This document shows, in pieces, positions 24,201-38,984 of a DNA stretch of 64,000 nucleotides (positions are counted from its first letter, which is position 1; each line of letters starts with the position of its first letter). Source of the stretch: Antennarius striatus (Eukaryota; Chordata; Actinopteri; Lophiiformes; Antennariidae); contig NC_090785.1 in assembly GCF_040054535.1 (NCBI RefSeq), positions 12,128,501 to 12,192,500 of the forward strand, in the 5' to 3' direction. The translations under genes were made by a program, and so were the position numbers. The notes under the pieces are model-generated. The model was not told the DNA's origin. It did not search any database and was given only the letters and a program-made list of their open reading frames with translations.

Positions 24201-25489
24201 TCACGTCCAAATAACTCAAATATCAGAGTAAGTGAACAGTTTGCTTTGATGTCGGACTTCTTATGTGTTTTTTGGCTTTCCTGTTAGTCATCTGCAGCGT
24301 TTCCTCACTCTTATGTTCACATCTCTCTGAACATCTGAGCATCGAACAAACACACATTTGGCATATTAATAATGAAGAAAAGAAGACTGTTCAGTTTACA
24401 CATTTGTGAACAACAAGACAAAAATTTGAGTCAGTGTGAAGGTTAGTACCAGCAATGTAGACCATGGGCTTTCTGTGAGAAAACCATGTGACAACTTGCC
24501 TGTTATCTTAAATTCAAAAGTCAAATTTTTAAATCAATGAAGGGCTTGAAGGTGTCAGTTTCTTTCATTACAGTTGCAGTGTCGTTTGAGTTGATGCTAT
24601 GCAGTGCAAGTGACTGAAATTAGATGAACAGATTTTATTAGTGTGGAAGTGGGCAGATGAAATCACAAGGTGCATAATGCATACAATCAGGAGCCATGAG
24701 TAAAATACAGTCATTAGCCAGTGGTCAAAGATGAACTTGTGCGAGGCTACCGAGTAGCTACCAGTGTCAGGACTGGCAGTACCTTGGACCGCTGCAAGTG
24801 AACATACTGTTACACCTTCTTTTTGAGATTTTTCTTGTTTAGGATTTTTTATTTTTCATTGAACAAGTGTTCATCAATCTAACCAACTTGAGTGCATTGT
24901 CATTTCTTGTTTCGGCGTATGAGCTGGGTTGTAACAGGAAGGCATGCAGCGTCACTATGGACACCTCCCACCCCAACTACTACTACTATTTGCTCTCCAT
25001 TGTTTACTGGTTTGGTTAGGTGCCAAACATCTTTTTGTTGTACTGTATGTGAGTTGTTCAATAACTTGGTGACTTTACTGATTCAGTCTGCCTTTAAATG
25101 AGTTCTGGCTAAACATGTCATTCATTAAGTGACCAGAGATACGATGTAACATATGATGATAGCCATTGACAGTCATAAGAGTTTCTCGTTATTTCCTTGT
25201 TAATTTTCAAACATTAAAAAAATGCAAATACCAGCTGTCAGTCTCAAACCCTCCTTCAGTCAGAGAAATGTTTTCCATCTGTTGCGCTCGCACCCAAGCT
25301 AGCCTTCTGGTTATTGAGAAAAGGGAAGTAAAACTGATAACACTTCCTTGTTTCTTCTCTTCCCATCAAATGATAAAAACATCAAGAGTCTGTTTGAGCT
25401 TTCATGGTAGGGCGTGCATATTTGAATTTGGTAGAAGCATAAAAATTTGCAAAGAATTGTTGAGTGGGCCAGCCGCACATAGGGGAGAC
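21279..25489. other. intergenic sequence between Ig relic and Ig receptor
   Basis: No intact exon is present. Two diverged copies of a roughly 130-150 bp module lie at 23275-23420 and 24270-24420. The 200 bp before 25490 should contain the receptor's 5' UTR; an ETS-like 'cacttcctt' occurs at about 25342 and 'gcataaaaa' at about 25437. Confidence 0.4.
23275..24420 (+). repeat. diverged tandem duplication, modules about 1 kb apart
   Basis: Module A (23275-23420) and module B (24270-24420) share 'ttcacatctct', 'aacttctgagc/aacatctgagc', 'gaac(aa)acacac(g)att(t)ggc' and 'atgaa(ga)aaaga(g)gactgttcagt', in the same order and orientation. This implies an old segmental duplication. Each has an ATG in the shared 'atgaa..agactgttcag' (23377 and 24372), but neither frame extends into a recognisable domain. 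They may be relics of receptor leader exons. Confidence 0.5.
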
Positions 25490-25535
25490 ATGAAGGCTGT
25501 GGTTGGAGCATTTCTGATGCTGCTTATCTGCCATG
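25490..25535 (+). CDS. Ig receptor exon 1 (signal peptide)
   Basis: The exon encodes MKAVVGAFLMLLICHG, a short signal peptide, and ends G|GTGAGT in phase 1, the standard position in Ig-superfamily receptors. In-frame stops upstream are few, so a start further 5' (from 25166) is open but would bury the signal peptide. Confidence 0.75.
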
Positions 25536-28107
25536 GTGAGTGGTTTAACTTCCTATATTAGTAACAGTTACACTAGATTTAAGAATATGTGGATGAGGTG
25601 TGTTGCAGATCTTGTTTGAAGTGTTATCATGACTATGGCATAGACATAAATATTAGTAACAGCATCAAGCAAATCATGTAGACATGATGCCGGGTGTGTC
25701 TTCTGAGTAAACTACCATTTTTATTGATAAATTTTATGAATCATCTGACTTCAGCAGTTTGAAAGTGTTTATTCAAATAGTTCTACAAACATTTTTCTGA
25801 AATTACAGATGTCTAACAGCAACGGCAAAAACAAAGTCATTGTGAAATTACTCTCAACTCAAATTAGCTTGATTTCCTTAGAATATAGTTTTAAGATGAT
25901 ACAAATTTATTCTTATTATAATATAATACTATTTAGCAGCTCAGGGAATATCTTTTCTTAAATAACACTAGCGGGAACCAGTGGAAATCCACAATAAAAC
26001 AATAATATCAGACTTCATACCAAACATATAAAAAACAAATATATTGGTATTATAAACCAAGCAGACCCAACGTAGTCCAAAATCAACGTGGTGATGTAAC
26101 GACTTTGTGTTGGCAAATCATGGATTGCACTGGACGATCATTGCGAAGCCATAGATGAATGTTAGCAGGCCAACTGGAGAAAGAAAGCTAATTAATCATG
26201 AGTTTGTGAAAGGAGCTAATGTTAAAGGAAAAGGCACTGGTCAAAAGAGCAAGTGGAAAACACATTTTAGAGAAGTGATAGTTCTGTTAGCTGACTACAT
26301 GAACAGAACTGTATGTAGTTCCTTAAAGACCATTTTTGTCAGATGCTGAGGAGCATTTTGGATACATTGATTGCTGGAATTGTTGCAAAAGTTATGACAG
26401 TCTAAAATTATGTTAACTGGGAAGTCCATGTATAGTTATTTCTTCTCCTAACATAGCAGATGCCTTACACCATTTAGTTCATATGATTCCTTCTGGCAGA
26501 TGCGCCGTGGTCAGGCGCCTTGATTGGTTGGGTGCTTGATTGACAGGTATTGGGTGGAGCTGGTGACAGCATGACAGCGTGAGACTTTTCAAGTGAGCTT
26601 ATTCAAATATATAGGTGGGGATTCTGTGATAAAACACAGAAGTTCATGATATTTGGATGACTGGATTATTTTTCTTAATTAAAAAATCTATAGTACCCGA
26701 GTCGCTAAACTTCACCTTTTCTGTGATGCGCATCTCTACAACAGCCAGTGTAAATCTCTGAAGTGTTATTGGAGGTTTATCAAACCACTAATTCATAACT
26801 TTCCTTTTACAGGTGTTGAAACTTACTGTGAATTCAGGCTGAATGGAAGTCATTGTAATGGAGCTTTGGGAGGAACTGTGGTTCTCCGTCTGATGAACAG
26901 CACCTCAGGAATAAATCGTTTCAAGTGGATAAAAAATAACACAGAAACAGTAATACATTGGTTTAACAAAATTTATTTCCCAGAAATATCAAGTAGAGCC
27001 TCATTCACACCTGATAATGGAACACTTATAATCAACAAACTGAGAAGAACCGATGAGGGTCAATATACTCTGAAATGCCATAATTCTGAGGGAAGGCAGA
27101 TAAACTCAATTTTTCATTCACTGACCATTCAAGGTAAATATTTTTGTTGAATTAAGTAATACAAAACTTTTCTGTCATAACTACACTATGTTTTCCATAC
27201 ATCTATAATGCTGACTGAACATGTACTGTTGACCAAGACTGTGTCCACACCAACAGCCATTTGTGTCTCCTTCAGCTCCTGTGTCCTCTGTCACGCTGGT
27301 CTCTGAGTGTCTGTCCGAGGGAGAGATGAGAGTGTCCTGCTCCTCCAAGGAAGGAGACAGTCCGCTGTACAGCTGGACGCTGGATGGATACAATCTGACA
27401 AAAGCTCAGCTCCTCTCAGGAAACAAGGAGACTAACAGCATCACTCTGAAACAAGGGGTCTCAGGACGACTGGTCTGTACTGTCAGAAATCACATTAATA
27501 GTGACTTTAAGGTGGAGAAAATAGCCAGCTGCAGTAAGTGAAAACCTGAACAGATGGTTTGATGACTGTGTCACTGATAATTAACCACATGTCTTCTGTT
27601 TAGGCTTTATTAACTGCACCTTGTTGAATGGGACACACTTATCACAGTGGGTGCGTGAAGCTGACAACACCCAGTGTAATGAACTGCCAACAACTATTAT
27701 TGGGGGTAAGGAGACTGACATCACTGTGTCAAATAAACCCTCCACTAATTTCACATCCTCCAACCAAACAAGATCAATCACAGGTGCTGCATGGTTCAGT
27801 AAGTGAAAACTATGTTGATACACTGGTCACCTCTCCTGTCTTTCATTCTGTCTCTGAAAAGCTGTAATGTTTGCTGACTTGAAGGTCTGTGTGTCTCTTT
27901 GGTCTTTGTGACTGAAACAGAACCCCTGCTAATAGGTTTGTTCACCGCACTTCTGATTCTCCTTTTGGGTGGAGTAGCATTCATCTGTGTGCATAGGAAG
28001 AGACAAAACAATAAAGGAAAAGGTACAAAACAAAATGACTACTTTCCCTGAAAAAATACGACCTGCAGTTTGCTCTGTATTGACATGATCAATACCAAAA
28101 TGCCAAA

Positions 28108-28200
<93 letters not shown>

Positions 28201-28452
28201 TATATGATATATTTGCAGTAATTAAACAGGTTATGCTCGTGTCGCCTTTCCTTTTTTTGCTCTGCAGCACAAAAAACTAAACAGGAGATGTATGCCAATG
28301 TTGGAATCATGGATCAGCATCGCAGACAAATAACACCAAAAGCAGAGAATGAAGTGGAGTACACCCTCGTCAATTTTAAAGGTCAGCCACGACAGACTGC
28401 TGACCAGAAGAGCGACAACCATGTGTACGCTCAGGTCCGTGTAGCCAAGTAA
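25490..28452 (+). CDS. CD2/SLAM-family-like Ig receptor, six exons
   Basis: This is a type I membrane receptor of leukocyte type. The exons are 25490-25535, 26813-27133, 27276-27533, 27604-27798, 27921-28022 and 28268-28452, all joined in phase 1, giving 368 aa. The order is signal peptide, V-type Ig domain, C2-type Ig domain, Asn/Thr/Ser-rich stalk, one membrane helix and a tail with three Tyr motifs (YANV, VEYTLV, YAQV). As in CD2/SLAM proteins, the first domain lacks the B-F strand cysteine pair. Ligand and orthology cannot be read from the sequence. Fish-specific Ig receptors of this type are often annotated as CD48-, CD244- or SLAMF-like. Confidence 0.8.
26813..27133 (+). CDS. Ig receptor exon 2 (V-type domain)
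   Basis: The exon encodes 107 residues starting VETYCEFRLNGSHCNGALGG and ending SLTIQ. It has W (FKWIKNN) and the D-E-G-Q-Y motif of a V-set fold. The B strand has Leu in place of Cys (VVLRLM) and the F strand reads YTLKC, so the canonical disulfide is absent, as in CD2-family N-terminal domains. Five N-glycosylation sequons are visible. Confidence 0.85.
27276..27533 (+). CDS. Ig receptor exon 3 (C2-type domain)
   Basis: The exon encodes 86 residues beginning APVSSVTLVSECLSEGEM. The pair VSC...LVC and a further Cys at each end (SEC, ASC) give the two disulfides typical of the membrane-proximal CD2/SLAM C2 domain. The W is in YSWTLDG. Confidence 0.88.
27604..27798 (+). CDS. Ig receptor exon 4 (stalk)
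   Basis: The exon encodes 65 residues starting with FINCTLLNGTHLSQWV, then a Thr/Ser/Asn-rich stretch with sequons NFT and NQT. This kind of short Cys-containing segment and glycosylated stalk precedes the membrane helix in many fish receptors of this type. The GTAAGT donor at 27799 keeps phase 1; a weaker GTGCTG donor at 27784 would shorten the stalk by five codons. Confidence 0.75.
27921..28022 (+). CDS. Ig receptor exon 5 (transmembrane helix)
   Basis: The exon encodes PLLIGLFTALLILLLGGVAF followed by ICVHRKRQNNKGK, a single hydrophobic helix with a basic stop-transfer segment. There is no charged residue in the membrane, so no ITAM-adaptor pairing is predicted. Confidence 0.85.
28110..28197 (+). 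repeat. (AT)n microsatellite in Ig receptor intron 5
   Basis: About 88 bp of pure AT ends 70 bp before the exon 6 acceptor. It is likely to be length-polymorphic and prone to assembly error. Confidence 0.98.
28268..28452 (+). CDS. Ig receptor exon 6 (cytoplasmic tail)
   Basis: The exon encodes a 61-residue tail ending VYAQVRVAK and TAA at 28450-28452. It contains EMYANV (YxN, a Grb2-type SH2 site), VEYTLV (fits the ITIM consensus V-x-Y-x-x-V) and HVYAQV. An inhibitory or SH2-switch function is inferred from the motifs only. Confidence 0.82.
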
Positions 28453-28579
28453 TACATAGCATTTCTACGAACTCCACCAAAGTGGAGGTAGATGAGGACG
28501 TGTCTGTCAGGACGACTGTGGATCCATGGTAAAGAGACTGTGTCCTTGTCTTATCAGAAGGTCAGTGATTCTATCTCCA

Positions 28580-28765
28580 AACCTGCAGCTGACATGTTGA
28601 AGAATCCTTGAATGAGATACTGAATCCCAACCTCCTAGTGGTTGTTCCACTGGTGTGTGAATGTTAACTGCTCCTAATGAGCAAGTGGTCCGTTCGATGG
28701 TACGAATGTTAGGGCTGTAAAGCACCTTGAGTTGGCAGTCAGACCAGATAGCCCCTTATACATCA
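28580..28765 (+). repeat. common fish interspersed repeat in the Ig receptor 3' UTR
   Basis: The run 'gagatactgaatcccaacctcct', 'tggtgtgtgaatgtt', 'gggctgtaaagcaccttgagttg' follows a repeat frequent in spiny-rayed fishes ('...gacactgaacccc...gtgaatg...gtaaagcgctttgagt'). It lies 130 bp after the stop codon, so mature transcripts probably carry it. The first downstream AATAAA is at 29092-29097. Confidence 0.55.
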
Positions 28766-30822
28766 GGCACTGCTATTTTTAAACATTGTTGTGTTTGACT
28801 TCATATCTTGTACGTATTTTTATACGATGTCTGTAAATGTCCCTCCAGTCTTTAGATTTTATTTGATGTCCTTGTGATGTTAAAATAGCAATGTTGTCTA
28901 ATTTACAAGGACATTTAGTTTATTTCATGGTTTAAAATCTACATCTGTAATTCCAAATAATAATAATAGAACTTTTAAAAATAACATTGTCTTTACATTT
29001 ATTTTCTAAATCTTCTATGATAGGTCGACATGAAACATTTTGTTAAATACAATCAGTGTACTTTATGTCAAGGTAATGAAGTTTATTATTTAATAAATCA
29101 TTATTTAGTCTTGTGTAAATGTAATGATGTCTTTATTTAAATCAAAATATGTTTATCAAACCACGGATGATGGATCATTTGAGGGTAAATAAATCAATTG
29201 ATATGCACATGTATTGGTGGATTTCTTGAAGGTCTGAGAACTAATCTTCTATCAGTCTCAGCTGCATTCCTTTAGTTATCTGGTCTAAAAATAGCTCTGA
29301 GGAAGTCGACAGAGAGAATGCTGTTCTCATGGTGTTAACACTTCTGCTTTTTAATGGAAATGCATTTCTTGCTTAAAACTTGGTTTATTGGTTCTGAGGT
29401 GTGATTGTTAAGACTTCCTAAACACAGGACATTCGATGATTGTGTTACTTTAGGCCCTAAAGTAAGTACATACCCTAAAGTTTAGGCTATGTACTGTATA
29501 TGTAACTTAGAGGAACATATTCAGTGTTCTAAATATGATATCATATTTTAGCATATAATCAATGACAATGTGACATAGAGGAATCCTATCAGATCATAGA
29601 ATAAGAATTTAGGTCTCTTATTTAAGGTTACACAGCAGCTTGTGTTGAAGTGAGTTTAATCGAGGCAGAGGTTGATTGATTTGGTTTGATAGCTTGAGGC
29701 TAAAGGTTGAGAACCATGCACATAAACCTGATGTTTATGGATCATGATAGTTGTAGTGACCTTAAACAGCCACTATCACCTTCTCTTTTCAGATGAGCCT
29801 TACCAACGAATCACATTTAAACATCAGACTGACATAATCTACAGTAAATTATTTACACAGGACAGATGTAGTGCAATAAAACTGATCCTATGATACAGCA
29901 TCCCTTTGCCACCTCATAAATATGATATGTAAATCACATATCCAATAGTTATGTATTGTTTCATTGGTTAGCCTTTTACTTTTATTTAGAACGTAAAATA
30001 GGAAAGCAAAGGAGTAAAAACTATAGATAGATTTATAGATCAATTTGATAGATAGACTGTAGACAGATTTGTTTACCTAAAATTAAACATTTACTTTATC
30101 CCTCATAAAAATCAGGTGACTATGTCATTGTCGTGACCCACTCATGTGATGTAAAGTTGCTATGCCAAAGGCATTTGGCTACGAAACAAAGACAGTCTTT
30201 GGGGTCAATTCTTCATTCTGGGGCTCACAGTCCTCCACTGAAAATCAACTTAGGGTGACTTATCATTAATTACAAGATAAAGACCTAACAACAATATAGT
30301 ATATCAGGAAAAGTATTTCAAAATTATTGAATTGAAATTACAACTTCTATTGTGGCAGAGTGAATAGAAACAGATGTAGTGATGTGAGATAAAAAATGGT
30401 ACACCTGAAAATACAAATGTGTGTTGGTAGAAAACAACAAATTCTTTCAATAGACACATCAACTGAACAGAACACTGGTTGGTCAAAGTAGGTAGTGTAC
30501 TGGTTTATTTTAAAATTACTGGCTGACTGGTCAGGGGGAAAAAATCTTATTTATAGTACAAAACAAAAACAACCCAACATACATTAGAATTTTTCTCAAT
30601 CCACAGTTCAATACTTTCTTAAACAGTTTATAGACACATATCAAATAAGTGCCGAAAGATTGCAGAAGCAGGAAGTTTTTTCCCCCCACTTTAAAAGTGT
30701 TTGGCACAAAGACTGTAGATTATGAATCACACAGTAGCTATTTTCTAGCTGTCTTTTTTAAACACATTCAGCCTACAGTTTGTCAATCCAACAATAGAGA
30801 ACAGTGAAAAAATGTGTGTGTG

Positions 30823-30894
<72 letters not shown>

Positions 30895-31423
30895 CTCAAA
30901 TCCTTTTGTCTTGTATTTATGTTCTTTATTCCTTCTATTGAATAACTCCCATCTCATTCATCTATTCTCTTATGCATTTATGTGCTCTTGCCTCAGTTTC
31001 AGATGCATCTTCTCACGAAGTTAAAACACATTGCTGTATAACTACTTCCAGCAGCTACTTAAAATACGTAAAAATATTAATTCGTACTAAACAAAAACTC
31101 ACACTTGTTACAACATCACTTTATGTGAAGAAAGATAAAAATCCAAAATTCCTTCAGCCATTGGAATCCTGTTCTTGAAGCAGGTGACAAGTGAATAAAA
31201 TCAGTGTCTTGTTGCTGATGGTGATCATCACAATACAGTCTTCTGCTGTAGCTCAGTAGAGACGATCACTACATCAGATGAAAATTGCTTGTCATTGTAA
31301 AAGGCAGGAGGAGCAACATAATAACATCATGTGTATGTGAATCATAATTTTTTCTGTGGCAAAATTATCAAAACATAACACTTAAAACAAGTGCTTTTCA
31401 GATGTCTTCTTTAAGAAATACAC
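28766..31423. other. intergenic sequence between converging Ig receptor and cdx1
   Basis: No exon is recognised. It should hold the end of the Ig receptor 3' UTR (+) and the cdx1 3' UTR (-). A possible cdx1 polyadenylation signal, TTTATT on the + strand, is at 30925-30930. A (TG)n tract fills 30839-30891. Confidence 0.45.
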
Positions 31424-34727
<3,304 letters not shown>

Positions 34728-34847
34728 ACAGCTTGGCTCATGGCAGGCCTCCCTGTTGGCTCCTGGCGGGCTCTGGCACTCTGCTGTCCCTTCAGTCTAA
34801 GGTTCAGGGTTATGGCTGGCCGGCTACCTGAGCAGTTAGACAACACA

Positions 34848-34855
34848 CCTTTATA
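34848..34855 (-). promoter_or_regulatory. cdx1: cdx1 TATA box
   Basis: TATAAAGG on the - strand lies 121 bp upstream of the cdx1 ATG. Transcription would then start near 34820, leaving a 5' UTR of about 90-95 nt without an intron. Confidence 0.55.
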
Positions 34856-34888
34856 GATTTACTGCCAAGGAGTTCAGAAGTATCACAA

Positions 34889-34896
34889 TGACGTCA
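34889..34896. promoter_or_regulatory. cdx1: palindromic CRE, TGACGTCA, upstream of cdx1
   Basis: A perfect 8-bp cAMP-response element sits about 35 bp upstream of the TATA box, a normal position for an active CREB/ATF or AP-1 site. An AGGTCA nuclear-receptor half site is at 34961-34966. Retinoid control of Cdx1 is known in vertebrates, but a paired half site at standard spacing was not seen. Confidence 0.45.
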
Positions 34897-34899
34897 CCG

Positions 34900-37800
34900 T
34901 TTTACCTGAGAGCCACCCACCATACACCGTGATGGTACTGACTCAGGTGGGGTGTACGTGAGGTCACACGCACGACCACGCGTAAGCACGTGCACAGGGG
35001 TCATGTGATATTTACAAAGGGAATCTGTGGTGTATGAAAGGATCAGAATCAGAATAACTGATTGGGTCCCGAGGAGGAAATTGGTCAGATTAAGAGAAAT
35101 TATGAGAATAATGAAAAAATAACAGAATGAATGACAAGAATCTAGCAATTCTTGTCATTCATTTATGGTTGGTTTAGGAAAAACTGCAAGTATAAATTTG
35201 AACTGCAATTCTTCTTATTCTTGTTCTTAACCTAAAGTGTCATTATGTAAAATAGTACCTGTAGCTGTCAGTTAACATAGTGTAACGCTTTACAAAGATG
35301 AAACTCTTAAATCGGTCTAGTGTTATATGCTGTATCTGCTGGTAATCCAAATCACCTCTGAAACTGGAGGTTTTTTGACCGAATTTCCACAGGAGGGCAG
35401 CAAAAACCACCAGCAATTTCTCTCAAACCCTTGAGTAGGTACAATCTTATTTTTTCTAATCATATGAACAATTTATTTCACTTCCTTTCAGCCTCATGTC
35501 TTTTCATTTATAACTAAACTGATACACTCAGAATATTTTGCTTTAAATTCATCTGCATATTCCACTTGTTGAGCTTGTCTGTGAGTCGTTCTCCATCAGA
35601 GTCCACCAAACATTCATAAAATATTCATGTTAGTGTATCGGTCAGAACACTAACTATCCACTATAACAGCTATCAGCTCTTAACATGAAGGAGGCTCATG
35701 ATAATGGACAGAAAATTGCTGCTGGCCTGAGCATTAAGCAAAGTGCAATGTCAACATCAAAAACATCACAAAACGAAATGTGAAACACAATAGAGCATAG
35801 CCACTAAGTTAAAACAACGTGTCTTTAAATATAGACACAAGGATTTAAAGTACACATTAGTTCATGTAAAAATCTACAACCTTGACAGAATAATTTGTCT
35901 CAAAATATACAGACTTCCAAAAAGTTTAACTGGCATATGGTCTTGCTGTATACAGACCTCAGCTGTATAAATGTTTAATACTTACTTTAATAATGGGTTA
36001 CTGTAAATAATGATGCATATATTGAGATGCATATATTGAGATGTATAGTTTAAATTACACAGCATAAACACTGTACCCACTAGTCTCCTTGGAGTTGTTA
36101 CAAGTTCATTGATGGGGAACTAATAAGAGACTCGTTGCCTCTTTTCACTGATTCTAAGAGCTCACATGTGTTTGAATGAGAGCTGCTGGTGCCCAGACAT
36201 GCCCAAAATTTTCATCGGTCATGGTCAAGCTTTCCGAACAACCTACTGCCATCTAGAAAAACACTTCAACCACTAAATGTTAAAACCAGTGGGAATGTTT
36301 CTCAAACTCCACAGTGATATGACAGTGACATGAAATAACTGGGAAAGAGTGTATATTATTTGAAATGCTGTTCGATACACAAAAGCACCACTTGTCATCA
36401 TGATCAACAAAACAACCAGATCTGCCAGTGTGACTATGCTTGACTCCAGTTTGAGCGTGAGATGGTGTTCATTCTCTAGCCTTTATTCCAGGATCATTAA
36501 TGACAGCCACACACTAACCTGGTCATGTGACTGTAACAACACTACATTATTTCCTCTTGCAAATTCACGTCGGGTTAATGTACTATCCCAAAGATAGACT
36601 TTTCCGTAAGTACATTTTATTGAATGTTTTCAGGTGGATGGTGGTGACTATACTAGACTGTGTTGATTTAACTCACTTACATTCTTTCAATAGCACAATT
36701 TCTCTTTTTTGAAAGTACTTCATTTTGCGTTTTATATCTTTTTTTGAACAGTGTGCAACAGAAAGCAACCAGGAAACGAAGATGGACAGTGGAATGGAAT
36801 AACATGCACCAAAGAATCCCAGCCGGTCTTGACCCTGGGATGTTGTGATTACATGGTCTGTGTCTCGTACTCATAACTAAGGTCACCGTGACGCTTATGG
36901 TTTGTCTGATGTCTCTAGATGTGGTTTTAGCATTTTTAAGATGTTCTCTGTTCAACTGAAAGAGAACTGTAACTTATGATTGTTGTCAGCTATACTTATT
37001 ATAATAACTTAGTATTTCCTCAATAAAACCAATGAAGAAATAGAAAATATCCTAGTAAGATATCCGAACAACAGCCTAAAACTAAAATGTTGTCAAAAAA
37101 CAATCTTCAAATTTTCAGAAAAGATCTAGAAGAAAACTCAGTATATTGTTTCTTGTTTGATCACTAATTTAATCAAAGAAACATTTAATTTATCGTTGCT
37201 TGTTTGTTTCTCTTTATTTTCATTTTCATGAGCGGTTATACCTGTAAGAACAATGATGAGTTTTGAGTTTACGAGAAAATACCTTGTTTACCCCACAAAG
37301 GTAATAATTGTTATAACATCATAGTTGGCTTTGCACTTCCTCCAGGTAGGAGAGACAACAGGTGCTCAGTGCTAGTTCTGCCCCCCCCCCCCCACACACA
37401 CACACACGTGCGCACACACACACACACAAACATTTGGGAAGAAGCCACTAGCAAGTCAAGCCACACCTGTTCTAAGGTGAACATCTCGTGTCAACTCTTT
37501 TGAACTGAGACACACAATTGCCGCAGACACACAGAGACCGTTTATGACCAGAGGGCATAAAGAATAGGAGTATACAAGCATCCTATAATACATGATCTGA
37601 GTGGAATCAATGTTTTGGGGAGAGATATAAAATTGTTTATAAGAATATAATAATGGATCTCTAAGCCACTCTGAAGCTGTCACATATAAAGAAACAAACA
37701 TGAATAAACTGTAAAGACTGAAATTACTGCCAACTGCTGTTGACCAATTACGGCTGATTTTTTCTGGATGTGAGCTTCCTGATGATAAAGAATTTTTTGT

Positions 37801-38984
37801 GGAGAGGTACTTGTATAATATAAATCTAAGATGTATCACTGCTACATAATTATCTTCTGCATTATCTTTTGTGAATACTTTAATTAGTATTGCAAGTGCA
37901 GAATGTACACGAGTAGTAGATTTGGTGAAGTACTTTCATACTAGACAGTTTTCCAAGAAGGTGTCGATTACACAGAGAGAACAAAATACATGTTAAGGTG
38001 GGGCAGTCGTGTGTAACGTTGCTCTCCTCCTATCTAATAACACACTAATTACAGCAGGCAGGACTTCTAGATTTACCCTCACAATTAGTGGAGAACATGT
38101 TTACTGTCCAATTCAGCCCCTGTTCTCCCCTCCCCTCTGCCTCTCCTGGCCCTTTGTTGAAAAGAAAAGACCCTCGTTAGCTGCAGAGCTGTGTTATGAA
38201 TCTCAAACTATCCTCTTATATCCTGGGAAAGGAGAGAATTTGGGAGAGTGCCAATACAGAAACACATATTTGCATGGTGTGTTTACGCATGTGTGTGCAT
38301 GTATTTGAAAGAGAGAAGGCTGATTGAGTGGAGAACAGAGACAAAGCAAAAGTGTTGAGTTGTCTTTTGTGAGAAGTGGAAATAGAAAGAACATAAAAAT
38401 GAAGAGAGATGTACACGTAAAAGGAACATGGTTGGACTAAAGCTGTAAGTATGCAGTGTGTTTAACCTCTTTCACACCTGATTGGAATGCTGCGATTGTA
38501 TGAATCAAGTTATTTTCCTGAGATACTGAGACTTCCATTGTTTCCAAAGCAGGCCACCAAAAGCTCTGCCAGTCACCCCTCTTTCATGGTTGGACCTCTC
38601 ACTCTCTCTGTCACTCGTTATCCTCCTTTTTATTGAGCCTGTTTTTCTTTTATTGGAGAGGTTAGATGTGGTCCAGATTGCTGTTGCCAATAGAGACTGT
38701 CTCAGTTCACCTCCATTCATAAGCAAATAGCTACAGCTTGGGAGAGTCTCAGCTGCTTCATAAACACCCCCACAAAAAACTATCTGCATGTGAAGTTTTC
38801 TTCTGTCTGTTCTGTTTCTCTGTTCATTGCTTTCTTTTAAAAACGTCCCTCAGCTAAACTTCCACTTACAATGCCGTCCCTCCCTCCGTCCTCTCTCTCT
38901 CCAGCTCACTCTTACTCCTGACTCAGTAGGGCTGGACCACTCTCCTCTGTGTGAATCTGTCAGGGAGGCAGGGTGCATGTGTGT
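34900..38984. other. intergenic region between divergent cdx1 and pdgfrb
   Basis: No exon is recognised. It contains the second perfect copy of the CTCF-like 14-mer (35387-35400), a C/CA-rich microsatellite at 37380-37430, and a GC-richer unassigned stretch at 36750-36960 that looks like an old repeat. As the only DNA between the two divergent transcription units it is the obvious place for their enhancers. Confidence 0.45.

Noticed and set aside
36750-36960. Cys-containing coding-like stretch (NEDGQWNGITC...)
   Set aside because: Neither strand keeps a frame with splice sites and I could not match it to a family; treated as an old repeat.
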